Assembly (NCBI GenBank): GCA_029964075.1
Contig: CM057141.1
Span: forward strand, 4,836,001-4,900,000
DNA: 64,000 nt
DNA from: Patiria pectinifera
Taxonomy: Eukaryota; Echinodermata; Asteroidea; Valvatida; Asterinidae
Direction of reading: 5' to 3'
Under the pieces are notes generated by a model that was given only the letters and a program-made list of their open reading frames with translations, made no database searches and was not told the origin of the DNA. A program made the position numbers and the translations under genes. Positions 10,412 through 19,400 of this stretch are shown here, piece by piece; position 1 is the stretch's first letter; each line of letters opens with the position of its first letter.

Positions 10412-10599
10412 TTACGCAATAATGAACACTTATTACTATGTAGGCTATTAATTTTGGCGGAATGGGGGGGGGGGTCAGGCCCGTTAGATTTCTATATCCG
10501 ATCTGATCATGTTTGTAATATTTAGCCTATTTTGTATGTGTCAGAGCGGGGAGGGGGAGTATGTTCCAGCTGGGTGGGGGAGGGGTTGGGGTTCGAACC

Positions 10600-11195
10600 C
10601 CCTGTGGATCCGCGCCTGACTTCTACTGTTTGTATTTGGAGAGATACAGATTCTCAACTCCATCACTACTATTTCAAGAAAATACGGACGTTTTGAAGAA
10701 AAAAAAGGAAACGAGAATTTTTTTTTACAGATTTGTTTGGTAACACAGTTTATCAGGCCTCTATGCCTATTCCGTTCGCTGTTCCCACCAGTCCTTACCA
10801 GACTGTAATCAAACATTATTTTCCTGAAAAATAAAGTAAACAGTACGTTCTCATCCTTAATTCTAAAAACCCCAAAAACAAAAACAAAAAACCCGTAAAT
10901 ATACTCGAAAACAACATTACACAAGAACATCACATTACACCAGGGGACAGTGGCGTAGCCAGGAATTTTTCAGTTGGGGGGGGGGGGACTGGAACATTTC
11001 ATGGAAGGGGGCATCATGTAGATCAATGATAATCTCAGTGGGGGGGGGGGCGACTGGGGGCCGACAAAGTTTCATGGGGAGCTGTCGCCCCCCCCCCCAC
11101 GCCCCCCGTGGCTACGCCACTGCCAGGGGAGCTGTTCACGATACCGATGTGCCTCCTTTACGATAGCGCTTCGTACGTACCCCCCGGGCCCTGCA
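10600..11195. repeat. Dispersed repeat, copy 2, interrupted by a MITE
   Basis: This block is the reverse-complement counterpart of 5156-5560: CAGATTCTCAACTCC, TATTCCGTTCGCTGTTCCC, TTCTCATCCTTA and CATTACACCA appear in order. A 175-bp MITE plus target duplication (10948-11130) sits within it. It ends near AGCGCTTCGTACGTACC and a GGGCCCTGCAAACAGGGCC palindrome. Confidence 0.55.
10948..11122. mobile_element. hAT-like MITE with 8-bp target duplication CCAGGGGA
   Basis: The terminal inverted repeats are CAGTGGCGTAGCCAGG and its near complement ending GTGGCTACGCCACTG. Direct repeats CCAGGGGA lie at 10940-10947 and 11123-11130. The 175-bp interior is mostly G and C runs with no coding potential. 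The 8-bp duplication and CAGTG start fit hAT non-autonomous elements. Confidence 0.85.
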
Positions 11196-11861
11196 AACAG
11201 GGCCTAGGGCGCTGGATGGGCCGGGAAGGGCTAGGCTGATGAGCTTCACAGAATCTTGTGAAGGAAGTTGGGATGGCATTGGTTAACTTATGCCCTATAT
11301 ATAAAGACATAATTAAAGCTGCCGTTACAGTAGCTTTTTAAAGGGTGCAGGCTAGTCTGGTTCTCTGACCCCATTGTCCTTTGGACTTGAAAAATATATT
11401 TAGGTGGGGCTGGGAAACAGTCTACAATCCCGTCCAAAATGATTGGGACACTTCCTGAGCCTAGCAACAGTCACCCACTCCCCCGCTCCCCCGGCTAATG
11501 TTTAGCTCTCTCCAGCTGATGGAGCACACACCGCACAATGAGAGACAACATTGAACGGGGGCCAGGGGGAGGGTGGGGGCCCAGCGATATTCGGCCAGGA
11601 TTGCAGTAATGGCCCGCTTCTGGTTTTGTACCGTTTGAACTGTACGGTAATGCCAGAACAAGACCATAAAAAGCCAGCATCAGCCCAGTACCGATATGTT
11701 TGCTGGGACTAGCAGGAAAACTACAATGGCCAACTGGACAACAAAGTCTCGCAAGGAGGCTCACAATTTTACAGGCCCTATGTCCTTTGAATATAAATCA
11801 TTGGTGCCAAGGTCCAAAATCAAATTGAGGGCTAGGCCTCTTTGATTGATGGGGCACGTGG
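11196..11861. other. Unassigned sequence
   Basis: Near 11350-11380 the phrase GTCTGGTTCTCTGACCCC resembles the interior of the TTAA-flanked MITE at 16730 and 26648, so a decayed fragment of that family may be present. Otherwise I see no feature; open frames on the minus strand here lack any recognisable domain. Confidence 0.3.
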
Positions 11862-12011
11862 GTTTAGCAGTGGAGCACAGGACTCATGATCGAGAGGATG
11901 TGGGTTTGAGCCCCGCCAGTGGCCATGCGTGTTGTGCCCTTGAGTAAGGCGCTTTACCCCAATTACTCCTCTCAACCTATCTAAATGTGTACCAGCATTA
12001 TTCAATGCGGG
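11862..12011 (+). mobile_element. tRNA-derived SINE, truncated
   Basis: A tRNA-like head (GTTTAGCAGTGGAGCAC...GGGTTTGAGCCCC) is followed by the conserved body phrase TGTTGTGCCCTTGAGTAAGGC and CTCTCAACC. This is the body shared with the SINE at 25904-26190. The 3' part is replaced by a half MITE. Confidence 0.6.
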
Positions 12012-12125
12012 GAAGGTAAGGCCTCTGGTCAGCGCGCGCGTCGATTTTAATCATGCGCGCGCGTCAACCTTTGTTTTTTCTTCTTCAAATTAACACGGAA
12101 GCACAGAGCTATATTTAATTACTAG
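12012..12125. mobile_element. Half copy of the GGCCAAAA-ended MITE
   Basis: CTCTGGTCAGCGCGCGCGTC through CTTCAAATTAACACGGAAGC is the reverse complement of 28878-28950 in the full element at 28589-28971. Only one end is present. Confidence 0.5.
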
Positions 12126-12259
12126 AGCGCTAAATTCGTGTACAAAGGAATGCCTGCTGGGCACATCCATGTTTGTGCACAAACCTATGGAGACCTAAAA
12201 AATGTGTATGGCTTTTGTACGGCTATTTGCATATCTGCGTTTGTATTCCATACCTTTGC

Positions 12260-12483
12260 CATAGACATAATAAAACCTAGACACAACATTATCTGCTTTT
12301 ACGTTGTAAATTCTGTGAGCAAAACGGGCTGCGTCACGCGGCTTAATAATTTACGCGATGCGCGAATGTCATGCATATATGGCTTCGATTTACGAGCATA
12401 CTTCTTAGTTATTCTATACGCGCAGCATTTTGCTCACAGGCGCAACAGCAAATGTCGTGTCTAGGTTTTATTATATGTCTATG
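12260..12483. mobile_element. MITE with about 25-bp inverted ends (CATAGACATAATAAAACC)
   Basis: The left CATAGACATAATAAAACC and the right GGTTTTATTATATGTCTATG pair, as do internal TGTGAGCAAAA and TTTTGCTCACA. If the outermost TA is the duplicated target (CA-TA-GAC...GTC-TA-TG), it would be a Tc1/mariner-type MITE. It has no coding frame. Confidence 0.65.
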
Positions 12484-12796
12484 ACCGGTGCATTATCGAA
12501 GCCAATACGTCCAAAATCGAAACGCATGATCAGCAAATGAGCGTGTCATTTTCCTGCCTTACAAAAAACACCATATTGATAAAAAGAAAAGAAAAGGGCA
12601 AACAGATACTCGGATCATACGCTTACGAAACTACAAACCGGACAAACGAACAATTTCAAATGTCCCGCGCTGCGAATTTGTCGACCATCTCCCACAATGC
12701 ACTGGGAAAAATGAACTCTCCGTGGCGCACTGCATTGTGAATCGCCCGAATTCAAGCTTGAAAAAAAATTCCGGCATCAATTCCGGAACTTCGGTT
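12484..12796. other. Unassigned sequence
   Basis: No repeat end, exon or RNA gene is supported here. Confidence 0.25.
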
Positions 12797-12931
12797 TAAC
12801 AAGAGACTACGAAAGCCCGTTAGTGACTACGACAGCCCGTTAGTGCCCCCCAAAAAAAACTTTCCAAAAAAACCAAAACTTAATTATTTTTTTTTGGCAC
12901 TAACGGGCTTTCGTACTAACGGGCTTTCGTA
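12797..12931. repeat. Small foldback with duplicated arms
   Basis: CTACGAAAGCCCGTTAGTG and a second CTACGACAGCCCGTTAGTG are mirrored by GGCACTAACGGGCTTTCG and CTAACGGGCTTTCGTAAG across an A/T-rich loop of about 50 bp. Each arm thus contains the same 19-bp word twice. Confidence 0.75.
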
Positions 12932-13389
12932 AGAGACCGATTATTATTTTTTTTTTGGCCTAACAGACTCACTGTGGAGGAAGGGTGGCGACCCCCCCCC
13001 CCCCCACAACAACAACAACAAAACGAAAAAGAGATGGGCACTCCGTTCGTCCTTTTACTTTGCCTTTGATATGTCTTAAATAGGCCTCAGGCTTTGACCT
13101 GATTCTACTTAAGGGTGAGGCCACTCTCGCCCAAACAAGCAGTTGTTTCTCAAACGCCCCACGAAACTGTGCCAAATAAAACAAATGTCAACACATTAAT
13201 TGAAGAAAAAGGGGGAAAGTCCTAAGCATCGGAGGGTTAATACCAAACATGTTATAAAAATTACATGTACGTCAAGTCAAAAACACAACATCATTTAGCA
13301 GAAATCTGAAATCTTGCTCAGATTTGGCCTTCCGCATGGAAGTACAAACTCAACAAACAAATAGAAAGAGGAAAAGAAGAGAAAGAGAT
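12932..13389. other. Unassigned sequence
   Basis: It includes a C run followed by CAACAACAACAACAA at about 13004-13022. No gene is supported. Confidence 0.25.
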
Positions 13390-13556
13390 GTGCGAAGTAA
13401 TATTGCTGTTAATTTAATGGGTGGGGTGGGCAAATGTCCCCTTCCCACCCTCTAGAAAATGATAATTAAGAATATTCTGGACAAGAAATGGAATTTTTTT
13501 GAGGAGGGGGGGGGGTGTGCTCTTCCCCCTCTAGAAAAAAATCCTGGCGACGCCGA
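13390..13556 (+). mobile_element. Decayed CATGGGCGTCGC-family MITE
   Basis: GTGCGAAGTAATATTG...TTTAATGGG...CTCTAGAAAATGATAAT...CCCCCTCTAGAAAAAAATCC followed by GGCGACGCCGATG parallels the family's interior and right end, with several changes. The left end is lost. Confidence 0.6.
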
Positions 13557-14861
13557 TGCCTACCTATATACGATCTCTGTCTGGAACTACAAATATGCAG
13601 TGATGCCATATGTGGCTCTGTATTGTACGTACATCTATAGTACGCACGCTTCCTTCTGGAACAATTTCATGCAGATAATGCTCTGCAAAGCGCCCTCTTG
13701 ATGCATTGACTTACATGTACATCCCTGTACCCTGCTTCGCTCGTTCCTCCCGCGCGTGATATTTTTTATTAAGCTCATCAGCGCCCTGTTTGCAGGGCGG
13801 GGTACGAGCGAAGTACCCTGCATTGTGCGATGCTCCAGACATCCAGATATTTAGTCGATTTGTTAATGTTATTGTTGCGCTACTGTCGCGCACTTAGTTG
13901 ATTCTGAGGTCCCATGAGTGAACATCACCATTGCAATTCCGTTCTGAAACTGTACATTTCTCCGTTAGCACTAGAAGACATTACAGTTATTGCCCTTGCT
14001 TGCTAGCACGTTCTTCGGTTGGCACTGCCAGTTGGGGATGCCGCGTGGTAAGTTACGAATCTTTCTTGTCGATACTGGAACATTTGCAAATATGTATACT
14101 GTATTTTGAGAAATGCACCTGCATTATTGGACAGGTCTGAGATTAAAGGAATTGATGTATCGTATCTGGCGTAGCACACAAAGTGATATATATATATAGG
14201 CCTATAGTAATTAAATATATATCCAATGAAATCGTCTTCTATCACAATTCACAGTGCTCGATACATCTCTGTAGAGCTATAACCATGCAATAAATTCAGA
14301 ATATGAGTTAAACAAACGTTGGCATATCTCTCTTCTGGACAGACTGTTTCGTACCACAAGGCACTCATCAGCAGAACCTCCGTAAATCAACACATATGCG
14401 TAGCCGGGGGTGGGGGTATTTAACTCCCCCCCCCCCCCCTCCCCAAGGAATGCCCTTTTCTTACCTGCGCTTCTGCACTTACCCCCAATATTTGTAAAAA
14501 GTGCCCTTTTTTTCTCAACAAGTGCACTTTTAGAAGAACAAAAAAGTCGTTCCCTTTTTGGAGCCATCGGCCGTTACGTGTGCCTTTTTTATTTTTTTAA
14601 ACGCGCATGTATCGGCCTGAAAAGCACCATATATTGTCCGTTAGTGTGCATAATCGTCGGTTTTGAACAGCCCCCCCCCCCCATAACTGCTTGGCAAAAA
14701 CGTGTGTACATTTCTGCACGAATGTGCAAGTGCCCTTTGACGTTGCTACATGACCTTGCTACGCTGTGGTTTCAGATTCAAGTTACTGGTGTCTATAGTA
14801 TCATGTAAGGATACTACAGGAAGCAGACCTTTTTTTGGCCTTATGCATATTACAAAGTCAT
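13557..14861. other. Mixed intergenic DNA with repeat scraps
   Basis: GCCCTGTTTGCAGGGCGGGG near 13782 shares its core with the dispersed repeat ends at 5165 and 11195. Poly-C runs lie near 14424 and 14672. Open frames of 60-130 residues on both strands have no recognisable domains and cross simple sequence, so I do not call genes. Confidence 0.3.
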
Positions 14862-15154
14862 GGGCCTTATTCACAAGTTGGCAATTTTTGACGGGCATCC
14901 TGAATGTATTTCATTAACTGGTAACTGGCGCCAGACTTTTAATGCAGGCAAAATGCAGCCTATTTTACTCTCATTTTTTTTTTAATACGGCTGTAAACAT
15001 AAGGGGATGTTTAATTACAAATGTTAAATTATTCATTGCAGCAGGCTGGAATTTATGATACATTCAGTTGTTTCATGTCTCTTTGCAAGTTCCAAAAATG
15101 AAGAGTTTACTTAACCGCTTTCAATTCAGTATGGCCGACTCGTGAATAAGGCCC
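14862..15154. mobile_element. MITE with GGGCCTTATTCAC ends
   Basis: The left GGGCCTTATTCACAAGT and right ACTCGTGAATAAGGCCC form an imperfect inverted repeat around a 293-bp non-coding element. No clear target duplication is visible (left flank GTCAT, right flank GTGGG). Confidence 0.65.
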
Positions 15155-15333
15155 GTGGGACACATTCGTATATTTTACAGTCTACATCTTGGGCGTAAAT
15201 TATACCTCATGTACATCTGGCTGAGTCACGCCGTATATTCATCAGCCCCTGCTTATTGTTGGTAGTTGTTTGATTAATTTAATGTGTGATGTATATTTAT
15301 CAATGATGAAAACCATATGCCCAAGTTGTTATT
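15155..15333. other. Unassigned sequence
   Basis: Short spacer between two inverted-repeat elements, with nothing recognised. Confidence 0.25.
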
Positions 15334-15775
15334 CACTGAAAAACTGCGTGGGTTAATTTTACCCAAGAAAGGGTGAAAACTGCAACTACCCAAAATTGGG
15401 TTGTTCTATAACCAGTTGTTTGGCTTAGAATTTCTGTTAAATTCAACCGAAAGTTGTACTCATACAGGATCAAATTAATAATAATAATAAGAAGAAATTT
15501 ATAAAGCGCAGACAATCGCAGAAAAATCCACCTCAAGGCGCTTAAACAAATAATAAACATACAAACTGTAATATTTAAGTTAAGAAAACTAATTCCAATA
15601 AAACCTTAAGACAACACAAATTAAATTTGCGCTTGTACGGCCACAGGTTCTGGTTCAATTGAACAGAAATATTCTCAAGTTATTCAAACATGTTTGGGTA
15701 CAGAACAACCCAATTTTGGGTAGTTGCAGTTTTCACCCTTTCTTGGGTAAAATTAACCCAGACAAGTTTTCAGTG
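15334..15775. mobile_element. Foldback element CACTGAAAA...TTTTCAGTG with a SINE tail inside
   Basis: The arms are about 110 bp: GGGTTAATTTTACCCAAG, GGGTGAAAACTGCAACTACC and CCCAAAATTGGGTTGTTC on the left are mirrored in order on the right. The centre holds a minus-strand piece of a SINE or LINE tail, (TAA)n followed by TTTATAAAGCGCAGAC and CTCAAGGCGCTT (about 15475-15545). A half copy of one arm lies at 19120-19234. Confidence 0.8.
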
Positions 15776-16310
15776 TGGTTAACAAGGTAATGCTATTTCA
15801 ACTTCCTATTCAAAATACTCAATTACCACCTGTGCTTGGTAAATTGAGCTGGTTTTAAGATGAGTTTGTTTACAGATACATTTTGATTATACATGTCATG
15901 ATATTTGTGACCAGAAAAGTTTATGTCCAGTGAAGTTAATCCCATAATTTCATGTAACAAATAATTGTTGTCTCTTCCATACTCTAGAAAAATATATTTG
16001 TAATTGAACTTAAATTATCAGGGTGATTTATGTCCAAATATAAATGATTATGTGTTAATTTTTGTTTATTCGCGTATAGATAACGCATCATTGGCTATCG
16101 TTTTGAAAAGTTATTGTCATTTTTAAACACTGACTGTCAAAATTGCGAATTGTACATACTATCCACAGTCTTGAACTGTGTGTTAATACAATTGTCTATA
16201 ACTTGAGAAACCATATTCTGTATATATATGCCTGCACATCCCTGTTCAACATATAATACACTTATAACGTTTTCTTTGAGTAGGTCTACAGTACATAATA
16301 AATTTAAAAG
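15776..16310. other. AT-rich upstream region of the glycosyltransferase gene
   Basis: No repeat boundary is recognised. The sequence is AT-rich and may hold distal regulatory DNA, which cannot be judged by eye. Confidence 0.3.
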
Positions 16311-16380
16311 CACATCACTTTCTTATTCATAAAAACAAAGGCACTTTCTTATATATAAAAGCTCATGCACTTTCTTATTT
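16311..16380 (+). promoter_or_regulatory. Core promoter: TATA box within a triple CACTTTCTTAT repeat
   Basis: TATATAAAA at 16352-16360 is a good TATA box. Transcription would then start around 16385, where the sequence reads CTCAGCAC, an initiator-like word, about 30 bp before the ATG at 16415. The word (C)ACTTTCTTAT appears three times (about 16317, 16342 and 16369), so the TATA box lies between two members of a direct repeat. Confidence 0.55.
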
Positions 16381-16414
16381 GTTGCTCAGCACTACAGCAC
16401 CATAATAGCTCAAC

Positions 16415-16484
16415 ATGGACGTTGCCCGTGCACTAAAAGTCATGTTCTTTCTTCAGTCGGTGGCTTTACTCGTATTGATCATTC
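16415..16484 (+). CDS. Glycosyltransferase exon 1 (signal anchor)
   Basis: 70 bp encoding residues 1-23 plus one base of codon 24. The donor is C|GTAAGT. A short exon carrying only the cytosolic tail and membrane anchor is common in Golgi transferases. Confidence 0.8.
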
Positions 16485-19400
16485 GTAAGTATTGTCTTTC
16501 TTTTGTTTGTTTTTATTTTGTACTATAATATTTTGTTTCAATCCTTTAAACTAAATCAAACGCGACAGGACTATTTGCAAACCGTCCCGACGAATAACGG
16601 TTGAAAAACAACAACCAGATTCCCCCTTCCAAATGTAGGTGTACATGTATCTTTATTTAAAGATAAGGATATCAGTTTGTGCGTATTTCGAAGAGACGAA
16701 TGTTTTACATCATTCATTTATCATCTTAAAGGGAATGTACAACATTTGCTCTTGCTGCAATTTTCAGAAATAAATGGATTTGGAGGATTAGTATGTTATT
16801 AGCAAATACTGTTAAACTGACTTGTTTCACGTTTTGGGCTGGAAAAACCAAGAAAACCAATCATTTTTTGTAGTCTGGTTCCCCGACCCCACTTAAGATG
16901 AAACGGAGAAACGTAAAGACTTTGGGGAATTGTAAGGTCAAAGAATCACTCTAGCAGGTTTGTACCCCTTCACAGGTGTGTAATCTATTGCAAAGAAAAC
17001 GCGGCATAACTAAATATGAAAAAAATAGGAGTAGTTTTTGAAAGAAAGCCAGTTTTTTTCCAACGCTAGTCGGCCGACAAGCCTTGGAAAAATACAGTTT
17101 TTCTTGAAAATGTCAGCACACCAGGAGCCACGATTTTACAGGATGCTTTAGACTGTCAATCTCTAACAGTTCAGTAAGGTATTTCGTGATAATTTGGTCA
17201 TTTTGTTTTTTGATGTTTGCAAATGTTGTATCTTCCCTTTAAGGCAATGGAATTTAAAGGCCAAGAAATGTTCAAGTGTGCAGTCGAATTCTGTACCGAG
17301 TTTACATACCTGTAGAACACTTTGGCGTGAGTTCAAGTATGAGTCCGAATGCAAGGCATTTTGTTTTCTCATGATTACAAAGAAGAGAACGAGTACATTT
17401 TCATGAGTATGAATAACAATAGTGTATTACCATAGAAAGTTAGAAACGTGCAGCATCAGATTTTTTAGCAACTAGCTACGATGATACCAACGACCACCAC
17501 TGGAATGCCAACGAGAGATATAAATTCTAAGCCAATGTTCACCGTCAATCGCCCCTCCCAGCAAATCAACATATTATACAATACCAAATGTCGTGTCAGA
17601 CAAACATGCATTTTAGACAAATTAGCATAAAAGACAGTCAACCTTCCGTTTTAAACTAAAATTGCACTGAATACCAATATTCCCCCAAGACCAACATTCT
17701 TTTCACTTCCAAGATTTCAACAACAAAAAAATCGGCGTTCAGTAAGCGGGCACAAAGTCAGACGGAGGTTTGTGTTACGACCGGTATTGTAATACCGACC
17801 AATAATGAGTTAAAAATCGACCCGTTAGTTATATCGACAGTTATGTAATAATTCCTACCCGTAATGTAATAAATGAAGCGACCGCTACTGTAATAAAAGA
17901 TCTACCGGTAATTAATACCAAAAAAAACCACCAAAAATTGACTCGTAATGTAATAATTAGGAGGCTATTATACGCATAGATTTCCTCGTATTATTATTAT
18001 TTTTTTGGGGGGGGGAGCTTTGAGTATTTTTGTGAGTTTTGATTGATGATCTCCTATTATTTAATGTCAAGTTTATACCAAGTAACTGGCTTAGAACGGA
18101 GTTTTCTTTCGGTTTCCGGACAAATATTCTCCGCAACGTTTCTTCAAAATGAAATAAAAGCACGAATTTCAACTTTTGATTGGACATTAATCTTGATACA
18201 GATGAGTACCATATTACTGTCATATTACTGTGACATTATTGTGACATCATTAGGTATCCAATCATAGACAACTTTTCTTCATAACAGTGCTATTTCTTTT
18301 CACGTGTGACTCATGAACCAACAATGGTGTTCATACTTTGTAATAAACACCAATAAAAAGAAAGTCCACACTCATTATATGGATCATAATTTTGAATCTG
18401 ATCGTCTTATGGGGACGTCATAATTATATATACATCTTTGGGGAATTTTATCAGCTACATCTTGATACCCCGTTTGCTTTACCAAAGACTGTAGATCGTC
18501 CAAGATTGACAACGCTTTATGAAAAACGGTGCAGTTTGAATAGGCCTTTCTTTTGTTTGTAAACATTGGCGCCATTTCGTATGGGCTGCCGTAGGCGCAT
18601 AAAATAATATTGAAGCCGTGGTAGGTGACATAGTTTTCCAAAAAAGTCCTCATAACGCCATCAACACATAGTAAAAAGGCATGTGTAGGAATGATTTTGT
18701 AGCTTTGTTGAAAATGTTGTATTTTCAAGTATCAAATATTATTTTGGTGATCTGTAGGAACTCTTCTTTATTTTTGCAGTGTTGGACCTTCCTTAGTTTT
18801 GCAGGCCGTGGTTGGCAAAAATGCAGTTTGCCAACTAAGCGCAGAAAGGTCTATAGTCGCAATTTAAGAGATACGCGAGGAGAAATGGCTCGACGCAACC
18901 AAACGCAAACATTGTCCCCATAATAGACGGCACAGTGCCCGTACAAAGCGATGTTTATTGAATTTCACGTGCCCTCGTGCATGCAAACACTGTGCAATCG
19001 ATATTTCCTGAGCAATTACCAACCTCCTAGATGTTTTTATTTCCGGCTTTAGCATCGTCATCTGCAATTATGTTACATTTTTGACATTAATAAGTGGTGA
19101 GGCACGAGTATGACGACACGTTTGGTTGAACTGAACAGAAATTCTAACCCAAACAATTGGGTGAAGGACAACCCGATTTCGGGTAGTTGCAGTTTTCACC
19201 CTTGCTTGGGTAAAATTAACCCAGGAATTGTTCAGTGCACCTGCATGTGCAATATAGACTGTTGACACATGTTGCCGTAGCAACAGGTGATTATCGGATG
19301 CGCGCTTGGCCTTGCCTCAGAAGCAAGCGCGCTAGACTAATGAATGCAAAAAGTATTGGTAAAAATGTCCACTGTCCCCCAATGCGGTAGATAAAAGATA

